Positions 1 through 8,218 of a stretch of 64,000 bases of DNA are shown here, piece by piece. Under the pieces are notes generated by a model that did no database searches, was not told the DNA's origin, and saw only the letters and a list, made by a program, of their open reading frames with translations. Position 1 is the first letter of the stretch. Each line of letters opens with the position of its first letter. The position numbers and the translations under genes were made by a program. The stretch covers positions 62,001 through 126,000 of the forward strand of contig NZ_PHNJ01000009.1 in NCBI RefSeq assembly GCF_008122205.1. Direction: 5' to 3'. Origin of the DNA: Natronococcus pandeyae. Its GTDB lineage: Archaea; Halobacteriota; Halobacteria; Halobacteriales; Natrialbaceae.

Positions 1-1
1 A

Positions 2-883
2 ACGCTCCCCCGCCTGCTGGTGATGTTCCCGATCGCGCTGTTTTTTCCGGGGTACGCCCTCGTGTCGATGCTGTTTCCGGCCAGTGAGCGGACCGCCCGG
101 CAGACGGCCCCGGTGGCGACCGACCGCCGACCCGGCGGAATCGACGGGATAGAACGGCTCGGTCTCGCGTTCGCACTCTCGCTCGCGATCAGTCCCGCCG
201 TCGTGATCGCACTTCCGTTCGCCGGTTGGGGACTCGATCCGGCCGCGATCGCGGGCGGCCTCGCGGTCGTCACCGTCGTCCTGGCGCAACTCGGCGTCAT
301 CCGGCGACTGCAGACACCCGAACGGGAACGGTTCTCCGTCTCGCTGCGATCGTCGCTCGAGCGACTGCGCGGGACCGAGAGCCGTGCCGCGATGGTGTCG
401 TCGGTCGTCCTGACGCTGGCGATCGTGCTGGCGGTCGGTGCCCTGCTGTTCGCGTTTCTGATGCCGGCGTCGACCGGCGGCTACGACCAGTTATCACTCT
501 ACACCGAGGACGAGGACGGCGACCTCGTCGCCGGTGAACTGCCAGACGAGGTCGCACCGGGAGAGTCGGTTCCCGTAACGATCGCAGTCGAAAACGGCGG
601 TGACGACGACCGCGAGTACACGATCGTCGTCCAGGAGCAGACTATCGAGAACGGGGAGGTCGTCGACCGCACGGAGCTGGGACAGGTCGATGCGAGCATC
701 TCGGCGGGATCGACCGGAACCGGCGAACAGATGATTACGCCGGCCGCCGAGAGCGGGGAGACCGTTCGGATCAGCGTGCTCCTTTTCGAGGACGAACCAC
801 CGACAGAGCCGACGAACGAGAACGCAGACGAGGACACGTACTTCTGGGTGACCGTTACCGACGACCCGGAATCTGACGATTGA
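2..883 (+). CDS. DUF1616-type membrane protein, 5' end outside the window
   Basis: The reading frame is open to the left edge, so the gene is truncated and its true start is not visible. The visible part begins with a hydrophobic stretch containing FFPGYALVSMLFP, which resembles the DUF1616 motif. Three more membrane segments follow in the first half (around residues 50-70, 75-95 and 125-150). The rest is an acidic, probably extracytoplasmic beta-rich domain with EVAPGESVPVTIAVEN. DUF1616 proteins are common near haloarchaeal surface-glycan loci; the function is unknown. The family call is by motif and layout only. Confidence 0.75.
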   Translation, partial: TLPRLLVMFPIALFFPGYALVSMLFPASERTARQTAPVATDRRPGGIDGIERLGLAFALSLAISPAVVIALPFAGWGLDPAAIAGGLAVVTVVLAQLGVIRRLQTPERERFSVSLRSSLERLRGTESRAAMVSSVVLTLAIVLAVGALLFAFLMPASTGGYDQLSLYTEDEDGDLVAGELPDEVAPGESVPVTIAVENGGDDDREYTIVVQEQTIENGEVVDRTELGQVDASISAGSTGTGEQMITPAAESGETVRISVLLFEDEPPTEPTNENADEDTYFWVTVTDDPESDD

Positions 884-1050
884 CATTCTCCCCGCACTAC
901 AGCCGAGGATTCCTCCGTTGGGGGATTCGGCTATGGCGATCGGTTCGAGAGAGCTTCGCTCTCTCGTCACGAAGCGGGAGTGTCGCTCCCGCGAGGTCCG
1001 CGGATCCGAAGGGGTCTCTCGATCACGAGACGGCGTCGCCGTCTCGAACG
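880..1050. mobile_element. IS200/IS605-like end scar with three small hairpins
   Basis: Directly after the DUF1616 stop the sequence reads TGACATTCTCCCCGC then GAGGATTCC. This resembles the terminal sequence that flanks IS200/IS605 (TnpB-type) elements in many haloarchaea. Three hairpins follow: 946-966 (9 bp stem, TTC loop), 974-992 (7 bp stem) and 1026-1046 (9 bp stem, GTC loop). No transposase or TnpB reading frame is recognisable up to 1398. I read it as an end fragment or a solo non-autonomous copy. Confidence 0.4.
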
Positions 1051-1398
1051 ACCACGGAGGCAACGTGCGGGTTCGTGTGCACTTTCTGAACGGTGTTCGT
1101 GAGATCGCGGTGACTCCGACCAGTCGTGGTCGTCCTCCCTGATCGCACGGACCGTCCCATCGGCCCGACCTCCATATCGCTGTGTTCTCGACGGAACGCC
1201 GCTGACGCCACAGCACGAACGGATCGGCCTTGTTCCGGCTCGTTCGAGTGAGACGACGATAGGCATCGGTCACTGTCAGTCGCTGTCGTGCCGAGAGAAG
1301 TCGATTCACAGCGCTGTCACGGTCGGTCGTGATCGACAGACGCAGGATCGGTCCGGCTGCCGGAACCGTCGGTCAAATCGTTTCGAAGGAGAGGCAGG
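1051..1398. other. Gene-free stretch
   Basis: No convincing coding frame. The open frames here are rich in Arg and Ser and lack the acidic composition of the neighbouring proteins. It may contain decayed transposon sequence linked to the scar at 880-1050, but I could not identify any TnpB motif. Confidence 0.5.
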
Positions 1399-1935
1399 TT
1401 ACCGGCTCGTGGTTCCAAACGGCAGGCGAAGGTCGGGTCGCCTCGAGACGTGCTGAGCGACGGACACCGCGAGGATGGCGAGACAGAGCGCCAGTGCGAC
1501 GAGTGGTGCAACGGCGGTCGTCACCGGTCCGACGGAGAGCCACGAGACGACGAGTCCGATCACGCCGAGCGCCGTGACTGCCGCGTAGAGCCGGTGCCAG
1601 GGACGCTGGTGGTCCAGCCGGCGATCGAGGTACGGCTCGAACACCTCGTTGCTCGGAACGAGTTCGATCGCGTGCGCGTCCGGATCCCAGTCGACGATCC
1701 CGTGATCCTCGAGCATCGGCAGGTGGGTCTGGTACAGCGAGATGTAGACCCGACGTCGCTGTGTGCGCGTTACCTCGTCGGATCCGATATCGTTCTCCCA
1801 GGCGGCGACCTGTTCGACGAGCGGCGCGAGATCGCACTCGCCGCCCTGTCGTTTCAGGTACCTGACCGCCTGGCGTCGTCGCGCGTTGCTAAAGACGTCG
1901 AACAGTTCGGCTTGACTGAGTTCTCGGTCACTCAT
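1399..1935 (-). CDS. DUF7344 domain protein with C-terminal membrane anchor
   Basis: 178 aa. The N-terminal half (about residues 8-100) matches the haloarchaeal DUF7344 winged-helix-like pattern: LFDVFSNARRRQAVRYL, then a VEQVAAWEND segment, then QRRRVYISLYQTHLPMLEDHGIVDWD. Two membrane helices follow at about 120-165. The family is predicted to be regulatory and membrane-tethered; its target is unknown. A close paralogue lies at 26318-26914, on the far side of the glycan genes. Confidence 0.85.
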   Translation of the reverse strand: MSDRELSQAELFDVFSNARRRQAVRYLKRQGGECDLAPLVEQVAAWENDIGSDEVTRTQRRRVYISLYQTHLPMLEDHGIVDWDPDAHAIELVPSNEVFEPYLDRRLDHQRPWHRLYAAVTALGVIGLVVSWLSVGPVTTAVAPLVALALCLAILAVSVAQHVSRRPDLRLPFGTTSR

Positions 1936-2215
1936 GGCTGCCCTCGCGATCCGGAATCCCGTGCCCGTGAACCGGGTGTAGTCGGATAACTCACAACACC
2001 GAGTGCCACACTGTGGCCCTTTACTATCTCGCGGCTACCCTCTCGAAACCGATTTGTACCGGTTGGGACTCGTGACTGACGTCTCTCTCAACGGTTTCGG
2101 GTAGCTGACCGGGTCTGACGCCAGTGTTCGACTCCGACAGATCCGATCGATATCGACCCGCGTCGCGTCCCTCGGCGCCGGTGTAGTTCGGGACTACGGA
2201 GCCGTCAGGCCGGGG

Positions 2216-2223
2216 ATAACAAA
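2216..2223 (+). promoter_or_regulatory. ATAACAAA promoter element of the sugar operon
   Basis: ATAACAAAGCC with the first A 31 bases before the ATG at 2247. It occupies the BRE/TATA position expected for a leaderless transcript. The same element precedes other glycan genes in this window. Confidence 0.55.
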
Positions 2224-2246
2224 GCCTCGTTACCGGCTGTATTCGG

Positions 2247-2279
2247 ATGATTGCCCACGCGGGTATCGAGTATCTATGA
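2247..2279 (+). CDS. Putative leader mini-ORF, 10 codons
   Basis: ATG opens the peptide MIAHAGIEYL and its TGA overlaps the next ATG (2276) as ATGA. It starts 31 bases after the first base of the promoter element. The end Gly-Ile-x-Tyr-Leu-stop and the surrounding CTATGA match the mini-ORF at 20110-20157. It could act as a translated leader; this is inference. Confidence 0.35.
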   Translation: MIAHAGIEYL

Positions 2280-2356
2280 TAGACCAACACGGACACAGCG
2301 GACGAGTTCTGGGACGTCTCACGACCGATTCCCCGAACGGAGGTGCGCGCTCGTGA
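2276..2356 (+). CDS. Putative second leader ORF, 26 codons
   Basis: ATG at 2276 overlaps the stop of the 10-codon ORF. Its own TGA (2354-2356) overlaps the GTG start of the acetyltransferase (2353) as GTGA. The peptide has no recognisable domain. Its only support is the chain of 4-base overlaps linking the promoter element to the first enzyme gene. It could equally be a chance frame. Confidence 0.25.
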   Translation: MIDQHGHSGRVLGRLTTDSPNGGARS

Positions 2357-2931
2357 GCCGATTCGTTTCCGACGACGGCTGTACGATCGACGACGGTGCG
2401 ACGGTCGACCACGGCGAGTTCGACGAACCGACCAGAATCGGTGCTAACGCGACGATCAGGGCCGGTTCGATCGTCTACGGTGACGTAACCATCGGTGAGG
2501 AGTTCACGACCGGCCACGACGTTCTGATCCGCGAGGGGACGACGATCGGTGACGACGTGCTCGTCGGGACGAAGACGGTCATCGACGGCCAGACGACGAT
2601 CGGCTCACACGTCAGTCTCCAGACGAACGTCTACGTTCCGACCGAGACGACGATCGGGAGCAACGTCTTCGTCGGTCCCGGTGCCGTCCTGACGAACGAC
2701 GAATACCCCGTTCGGACCGACGACGGTCTCGAGGGACCGACGATCGAGGACGGCGCGTCTGTCGGCGCGAACGCGACGGTACTCCCGGGCGTGACGATCG
2801 GTGAGAACGCGTTCGTCGCCGCCGGCGCCGTCGTTACGGAGGACGTACCGGCTGACAGTCTCGCCGTCGGAGCGCCGGCCAGAGTGCAGAGGCTGCCCGA
2901 CCCCCTGAAGGGACCGAATCAACTCGTATGA
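2353..2931 (+). CDS. Left-handed beta-helix N-acetyltransferase, WlbB/WbpD-like
   Basis: 192 aa from GTG 2353. That start is chosen because the frame upstream of it is Arg-rich and unlike the acidic protein. Hexapeptide repeats run through most of the length (for example TIGEEF, TIGDDV, TIGSHV, TIGSNV, TIGENA), with NDEYPVRTDD near the loop and VGAPARV at the end, as in sugar O/N-acetyltransferases. Next to a DegT aminotransferase and a Gfo/Idh dehydrogenase, the likely role is acetylating a 3-amino group on a UDP-2-acetamido-3-amino-uronic acid. The next gene overlaps it by 4 bases (ATGA). The exact substrate is inferred from context. Confidence 0.85.
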   Translation: MSRFVSDDGCTIDDGATVDHGEFDEPTRIGANATIRAGSIVYGDVTIGEEFTTGHDVLIREGTTIGDDVLVGTKTVIDGQTTIGSHVSLQTNVYVPTETTIGSNVFVGPGAVLTNDEYPVRTDDGLEGPTIEDGASVGANATVLPGVTIGENAFVAAGAVVTEDVPADSLAVGAPARVQRLPDPLKGPNQLV

Positions 2932-4127
2932 CCGACGCTGAAACGAACTCGAAGATCGACGCTGAGACGGGTATCGAAGCGGAAACCGACATCGAAGCGA
3001 CCGACGCGACTGACGGCGACGATCGCGTGCCGATCGCCGACCCCGAACTCAGTGCGGACGCCACCCAGCGCGTCCGGTCGGTACTCGAGAGCGGTGCCCT
3101 CGCCGACGGCCCCGAAGTCAGGGCGTTCGAGCGCGAGTTCGCGACCTTCTGTGGCACCGACCACGCCGTCGCAACCTCCAACGGGACGACCGCGCTGGTG
3201 ACCGCGCTCGAGGCGCTCGGTCTCGAGGAGGACGACGCCGTGGTCACCTCCCCGTTCTCGTTCGTCGCGAGCGCGAACGCGATCCGACTCGCCGGCGGGA
3301 CGCCGGTTTTCGCGGATATCGATACCGAGACGTATACGCTCGACCCCGCGGACGTCGAGCGCGTCGTCCAAGAGCGAGACGATGTCGTCGGCCTGCTGCC
3401 GGTCCACCTCTACGGGCTCCCCGCCGACATGCCGGCGCTGTGTGACCTCGCGGACGCACACGACCTGTTCGTCCTCGAGGACGCCTGCCAGGCCCACGGG
3501 GCGAAGTGTAACGGGAAGCGAGCCGGATCGTTCGGCGACGCCGCCTGTTTCTCGTTTTACCCAACCAAGAACATGACCACGGGTGAGGGCGGCGTCGTCA
3601 CGACCGATCGCGACGACGTCGCCGAGCGTGCGGCGCAGTACGTCAATCACGGTCGAGGCGAGACCGGGACCGGCGACTACGATCACGTCGAGCTCGGGCA
3701 CAACCACCGGATGACGAGCGTCGAGGCCGCCATCGGCCGCACGCAACTCGAGCGGCTTTCGACGTTCAACGAGGCGCGCCGGGAACACGCGGCCGCCTAC
3801 GACGAGGCGTTCACCGAGTTGCCGCTCGAGACGCCGACGGAGCCGCCGCGGTATCGCCACGTCTACCACCAGTACACGATCCGAGCCGCGGATCGTGACG
3901 CGCTGGCGGCATCGCTCGAGGACCAAAATATCGGAACGGGAATCTATTACGAGACACCGATCCACCGCCAGCCAGCCTACGAGACCATCAGCGCGGCCGC
4001 GGCGACGTTCCCGGAAGCGGAACGAGCCGCCGACCGCGTGCTTTCGATTCCTGTCCACCCGAACGTCTCGGCTGACGACCGGCGGACCGTCATCGAGGCG
4101 GTGCGGAACCACTACGACCAGCAATGA
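2928..4127 (+). CDS. DegT/DnrJ/EryC1 family sugar aminotransferase
   Basis: 399 aa. PLP-dependent fold type I enzyme that transfers an amino group to a keto-sugar nucleotide. The PLP lysine is Lys214 in FYPTKNMTTGEGG. EDACQAHGAKCNGKRAGSFGD and the NHGRGE segment are typical of the family. The first 35 residues are an acidic extension (repeated DAET/EATD) before the family start at PIADPEL. Overlaps of 4 bases on both sides place it in one operon with the acetyltransferase and the dehydrogenase, so a WlbE/WbpE-like 3-aminotransferase is the best guess. Confidence 0.9.
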   Translation: MTDAETNSKIDAETGIEAETDIEATDATDGDDRVPIADPELSADATQRVRSVLESGALADGPEVRAFEREFATFCGTDHAVATSNGTTALVTALEALGLEEDDAVVTSPFSFVASANAIRLAGGTPVFADIDTETYTLDPADVERVVQERDDVVGLLPVHLYGLPADMPALCDLADAHDLFVLEDACQAHGAKCNGKRAGSFGDAACFSFYPTKNMTTGEGGVVTTDRDDVAERAAQYVNHGRGETGTGDYDHVELGHNHRMTSVEAAIGRTQLERLSTFNEARREHAAAYDEAFTELPLETPTEPPRYRHVYHQYTIRAADRDALAASLEDQNIGTGIYYETPIHRQPAYETISAAAATFPEAERAADRVLSIPVHPNVSADDRRTVIEAVRNHYDQQ

Positions 4128-5104
4128 CAGACCAATCTACCGTCAGGGCCGGCGTCATCGGCGCCGGTTCGATGGGCGAGAACCACGCGCGGGTGTACAG
4201 TGAACTACAGAACGTCGACCTCGTCGGCGTCGCCGACCGCGACCGCGAGGTCGCACGCCGGGTTGCCGGCGAGTTCGGCACCGAGGCCGTCACACTCGAG
4301 GGACTCCTCGGGCAGTGTGACGTCGTTACCGTCGCGGTCCCGACGCACGTACACGTCGACGTCGTCTCGACGTGTCTCGAGGCCGGCGTCCACGTTCTGG
4401 TCGAGAAACCGATCGCGGACTCCCTCGAGGGAGGACGCGCGCTCGCCGATCAGGCTCGGGAGTCCGATCTCGTCTTGCAGGTCGGTCACATCGAGCGGTT
4501 CAATCCGGCAGTTCAGATGGTACACGACCTGATCGACGACCTCGACGTCATCAGCATCGAGGCGGAGCGACTCGGCCCGCCGATCAACCGAACGGCACCC
4601 GGAAACGTCGTCTTCGATCTGATGATCCACGACGTCGACATCGTCGGCTCGCTGCTCGACGAGCGCCCGACGTCGATCTCGGCCATCGGGACGGCCGACG
4701 GCCGGTACGCGACGGCGACGATGGAGTACGACGACGTGGTGGCGACGCTGACCGCGAGCCGAGTGACCCAGAAGAAGGTTCGAAAACTCACGGTGACCGC
4801 TCGCGAGTGCCTCGTCGAGGTCGACTACCTCGAGCAGTCCGTGCTGATCTACCGGGACTCCTACCCCGAGTACCTCACGGACGACGGGCAGAACCGCTAC
4901 CGTCACGAGAGCGTCGTCGAACGACCGCGAATTTCCGTCAGCGAACCGCTGCGGTGCGAACTCGAGTCGTTCGTCGAGGCCGCCAGGACGGGTACCGAAC
5001 CGGAAGTGACCGCCGAAGACGGGATCGACGCGCTCGAGACGGTCCAGGCGATCGACTCGCGGATCGAGACGACACCGCGAGAACAGGAGGTGAACGCCCG
5101 ATGA
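4124..5104 (+). CDS. Gfo/Idh/MocA dehydrogenase, WlbA/WbpB-like
   Basis: 326 aa. Rossmann motif GAGSMG at residues 13-18 and the family EKP motif at 94-96 (LVEKPIADS) identify an NAD(P)-dependent sugar oxidoreductase. HIERFNP in the centre and a C-terminal substrate domain follow. Because it lies between an aminotransferase and a UDP-sugar 6-dehydrogenase, oxidation at C3 of a UDP-GlcNAc-uronate is the likely reaction. The start ATG overlaps the previous stop (ATGA), and the next start overlaps this stop in the same way. The substrate is inferred. Confidence 0.88.
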   Translation: MTDQSTVRAGVIGAGSMGENHARVYSELQNVDLVGVADRDREVARRVAGEFGTEAVTLEGLLGQCDVVTVAVPTHVHVDVVSTCLEAGVHVLVEKPIADSLEGGRALADQARESDLVLQVGHIERFNPAVQMVHDLIDDLDVISIEAERLGPPINRTAPGNVVFDLMIHDVDIVGSLLDERPTSISAIGTADGRYATATMEYDDVVATLTASRVTQKKVRKLTVTARECLVEVDYLEQSVLIYRDSYPEYLTDDGQNRYRHESVVERPRISVSEPLRCELESFVEAARTGTEPEVTAEDGIDALETVQAIDSRIETTPREQEVNAR

Positions 5105-6588
5105 CCGGGACGCCCGAACTGTACGGCTCGACGCTCTCCGAGGAACTCCTCAGAGAACAGTTGGCGGACGGCGAGATCCCGGTCGCTGTCTACGGCCTCG
5201 GAAAGATGGGCCTCCCCCTGGCGAGTGTCTACGCCGAGACGACGGGCAACGTAACCGGCGTCGACATCGATCCGACCGTCGTCGAGCGGCTGAACGACGG
5301 CGAGAGCCACGTCGTCGGCGAACCCGGCCTGGGCGACCTCGTCGCCGACCAGGTCGAACGCGGTCGGCTCGGAGCGACGACCGACGGATCAGCAGCCGCC
5401 GAGGACGCCCGGATCCACGTCATCATCGTGCCGACGCTGCTCTCAGAGGACCACGAACCCGACCTCACGACGGTCGAGGCTGTCGTCGAAGACATCGCCG
5501 CAGGACTCTCGCCGGGCGACCTGGTCGTCGCCGAGTCGACGCTGCCGCCTGGCTCCTGCCGGGACGTCCTGCTCCCGCACCTGCTCCAGGAGAGCGATCT
5601 CGAGCGCGGCGAGTTCGGCCTCGCGTTCTGCCCGGAGCGAACCAAGTCGGGCAGAGCGCTGCAGGACATCCGCGGGGCGTACCCGAAAGTCGTTGGCGGC
5701 GTCGACGCGGAGAGCACCCGCGCGGCCGAAATCGTTTACGACGAACTCTCGAGCAACGAGATCCACACCGTCTCGGACGCGACGACCGCGGAGGCCGTGA
5801 AGGTGTTCGAGGGGGTCTACCGCGACGTCAACATCGCGCTGGCCAACGAGCTGGGTCGGCTCGCTGACGAACTCGAGATCTCCGTTCGGGAGGCCATCGA
5901 CACCGCGAACGGACTGTCGGTGTGTCAGCTCCACGAACCCGGCCCCGGCGTCGGTGGCCATTGCATTCCGTACTATCCGCACTTCCTGCTCTCCCGGCTC
6001 GAGGAGCCGATGCCAGTGATGCAGACGGCGCGGGATCTCAACGACCGAATGCCGTCGGTCGTCGTCGACAGGCTCGCGGACGAACTCGCGGCGACCGGCA
6101 CCGACCTCGTGGACGCGTCGGTCGTCGTCCTCGGCGTCACCTACCGTCCCGGCGTCGAGGAGACCCGCGCGTCACCGGCACTCGGCGTCATCGACGCGCT
6201 TTCGGTGGCCGGCGCGGACGTCGCCGCCGTCGATCCGCTGGTCGACCCGGCCGACTACGGCGCCCGGCCCGTCTCCCTCGAGGAGCTCCCGGACGAGTCG
6301 TTCGACGGCGCGATCGTCGTCACACCCCACGAGGAGTTCGACGGGATTCCGTGGGAGCGACTCGAGCCGATGGTCGTCGTCGACGGCCGGGACGCGCTCG
6401 ACCTCTCGGAGACGCCCCACCGCCAGTACACGTTCGCGGGATCGCACGACGGCTCGGCCCCGACGGTCGACGCTCGAGGCGGCGATCTGGGCGGCGACGA
6501 CTCGGACGGGGAAGCGGCATCGGCGCGACGCGAGACTGGCGAACCGGAACCCGAACCCAGCAGAACGGACGGAGGGGCCGATGTATAA
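5101..6588 (+). CDS. UDP-N-acetyl-hexosamine 6-dehydrogenase (UDPGDH superfamily)
   Basis: 495 aa from the ATG overlapping the previous TGA. NAD-binding GLGKMG at 32-37, the central domain, then the catalytic cysteine Cys288 in GVGGHCIPYYP, and a C-terminal UDP-binding domain with GVTYRPGVEETRASP. The GGHCIP motif favours the WecC/WbpA/WbpO branch acting on UDP-GlcNAc or UDP-ManNAc rather than UDP-glucose. It would oxidise C6 to a carboxylate, giving the uronic acid used by the three upstream enzymes. The C-terminal 40 residues are an acidic low-complexity tail. The next gene starts inside its 3' end (8-base overlap). Confidence 0.92.
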   Translation: MTGTPELYGSTLSEELLREQLADGEIPVAVYGLGKMGLPLASVYAETTGNVTGVDIDPTVVERLNDGESHVVGEPGLGDLVADQVERGRLGATTDGSAAAEDARIHVIIVPTLLSEDHEPDLTTVEAVVEDIAAGLSPGDLVVAESTLPPGSCRDVLLPHLLQESDLERGEFGLAFCPERTKSGRALQDIRGAYPKVVGGVDAESTRAAEIVYDELSSNEIHTVSDATTAEAVKVFEGVYRDVNIALANELGRLADELEISVREAIDTANGLSVCQLHEPGPGVGGHCIPYYPHFLLSRLEEPMPVMQTARDLNDRMPSVVVDRLADELAATGTDLVDASVVVLGVTYRPGVEETRASPALGVIDALSVAGADVAAVDPLVDPADYGARPVSLEELPDESFDGAIVVTPHEEFDGIPWERLEPMVVVDGRDALDLSETPHRQYTFAGSHDGSAPTVDARGGDLGGDDSDGEAASARRETGEPEPEPSRTDGGADV

Positions 6589-7666
6589 GGGACAATCCAT
6601 CGGCGTGGTCGTCACCGCCTACAACGAGGACGCGTTCGTCGGCCGAGTCATCGAGACGATTCCATCGTTCGTCGACCGCATCTACGTCGTCGACGACGCC
6701 TCCCCGGACAACTGCTGGGACGTCATCCAGGACGTCGCCACCCGAATCAACGAGAGAGAAGCTCTCGAACCGGAACGAGCGGTGGCCGACGGCGGCGACG
6801 GCCGGCGGGTCGTGCCGATCCGCCACGACGAGAACCGCGGATACGGCGCCGCGGTCAAGACGGGATACGAACGCGCCGTCGCCGACGGGATCGACGTGGT
6901 CGCCGTGATGAACGGCGACGGCCAGATGGATCCGGCGATCCTCGACCGGATCGTCGACCCGGTCGTCACCGGCGAGGCGGATTACGCGAAGGGGAACCGG
7001 CTGCTGACACCCGAGGATCGCGCGTCGATGTCGACGTTCCGGTTCGTCGGGAACGCCATGCTCACCGGGCTCTCGAAGTTCGCCTCCGGCTACTGGACGA
7101 TCTCCGACCCCCAGAACGGGTACACCGCCATCTCGAGCGAGGCGATCGAGGAACTTGATCTCGAGTCGGTTACGGATAACTACGGCTTTCTCAACCACGT
7201 TCTGACCCACCTCAACGTCAACGAGTTTCGAGTGGCCGACGTCCCGATGACGGCGGTCTACGGCGACGAGCAGAGCAGTATTGGCTACTCGTCGTTCGTC
7301 CGGTTCGTCTCGATGCTGTTGCTCCGGAGTTTCCTCTGGCGGCTGAAAACCAGCTACGTCGTCCGGACGTTCCACCCCGCCGTGATCTTTTACGGGGCCG
7401 GAACGGCCGGACTGGCGGGCGGTACCTTCGGGCTGATCGCCTCACTCGCCCGGCGCGTGCGCGGGACCGAGAGCTTCACCGCTGGCGTCGCGTCGTTCGT
7501 CGCGTTCTTGATCGGGACGGTCGCGCTCGGGATCGCGATCTGGCTCGACGCCGAGGAGAACGCCCATCTCGAGGTGACGAAGTACGAACAGGACGTCCCG
7601 GACGAACGGACGAGTGACCGACCGGCCGACCAGTTCGAAGAGCCGGCGCCCCAGTCGGACGACTAG
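6581..7666 (+). CDS. GT2 family polyprenyl-phosphate sugar transferase
   Basis: 361 aa. GT-A fold: VVVTAYNEDAFVGRVIETIP at the N terminus, VVDDASPDN, and the DxD-like MNGDGQMDP at residues 110-118, followed by DPQNGYTAIS. This is the DPM1/AglJ-like branch that charges dolichyl phosphate. Two membrane helices (about 265-290 and 300-325) anchor the C terminus, so it acts on the cytoplasmic face. It is the last gene of the operon and could transfer the sugar made by the four upstream enzymes; that link is inference. Confidence 0.88.
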   Translation: MYKGQSIGVVVTAYNEDAFVGRVIETIPSFVDRIYVVDDASPDNCWDVIQDVATRINEREALEPERAVADGGDGRRVVPIRHDENRGYGAAVKTGYERAVADGIDVVAVMNGDGQMDPAILDRIVDPVVTGEADYAKGNRLLTPEDRASMSTFRFVGNAMLTGLSKFASGYWTISDPQNGYTAISSEAIEELDLESVTDNYGFLNHVLTHLNVNEFRVADVPMTAVYGDEQSSIGYSSFVRFVSMLLLRSFLWRLKTSYVVRTFHPAVIFYGAGTAGLAGGTFGLIASLARRVRGTESFTAGVASFVAFLIGTVALGIAIWLDAEENAHLEVTKYEQDVPDERTSDRPADQFEEPAPQSDD

Positions 7667-8218
7667 CGTCGTCCCGCGCCGCACGCACTGTCGGTGCAGA
7701 ATTCGATCGATCGCTACTCGAGGAAACCGAGCGGCTCCCGCGCGGTCCTTTTTTATCCAAGATTTCTCGTAGCCACTGACGTCGATGCACTCCCATCGCA
7801 CGACGGGAGCGCGGTTCGGAGTGAGCGCGGTTCGGAACGTGCGCGGTTTGGAACGAACGAAGTGAGTGAGAACCGCGAAGCGAACGGGGAGGAACGACCC
7901 GTGAGCGCGAAGTGAGTGAGAACCGCGGAATGCGAACGAGAACCGCGGACAGTGTGACCGGTGTGTAATTCGTTTCAGTTGGTACTCTCGTCCGGTAGCA
8001 ACTCCGTCACGCGCGCGCGTCGGTCCCGACGCGCGCCATCACAGGAAGGTTTATTGCTCCACTGGGGGCAGTGCACCTGTTCACGACGGTGTTCAGAGTA
8101 CACCGACTCGCTGAGAGAATCGAACACCATAAAAGGGGCTTTCGTGGTGGTCTCACCGGAATCGGAGTACTCACGGTAGTAGTTGAATACGGCCCTGTTC
8201 ACGCGCGTAAGACCAATA
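7667..8218. other. Gene-poor stretch with short repeats
   Basis: Between 7800 and 7950 the sequence is built of short G/A-rich words. AAGTGAGTGAGAACCGCG occurs at 7860-7877 and again at 7910-7927, with several GCGGTTCGGA words before them. A 75-codon frame on the minus strand (7975-8202) has no family I recognise and no clear start signal. I see no other gene. Confidence 0.5.
7749..7754 (+). terminator. T-tract after the sugar operon
   Basis: A run of six T about 80 bases after the GT2 stop. Archaeal terminators are often plain T-tracts. There is no strong hairpin before it. Confidence 0.35.

Noticed and set aside
2919-4124. 401-codon minus-strand frame opposite the aminotransferase
   Set aside because: Shadow of the DegT gene; Val/Arg-rich composition and no motif.
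7975-8202. 75-codon minus-strand frame
   Set aside because: No family, unclear start, and composition between coding and non-coding. Not listed as a gene.
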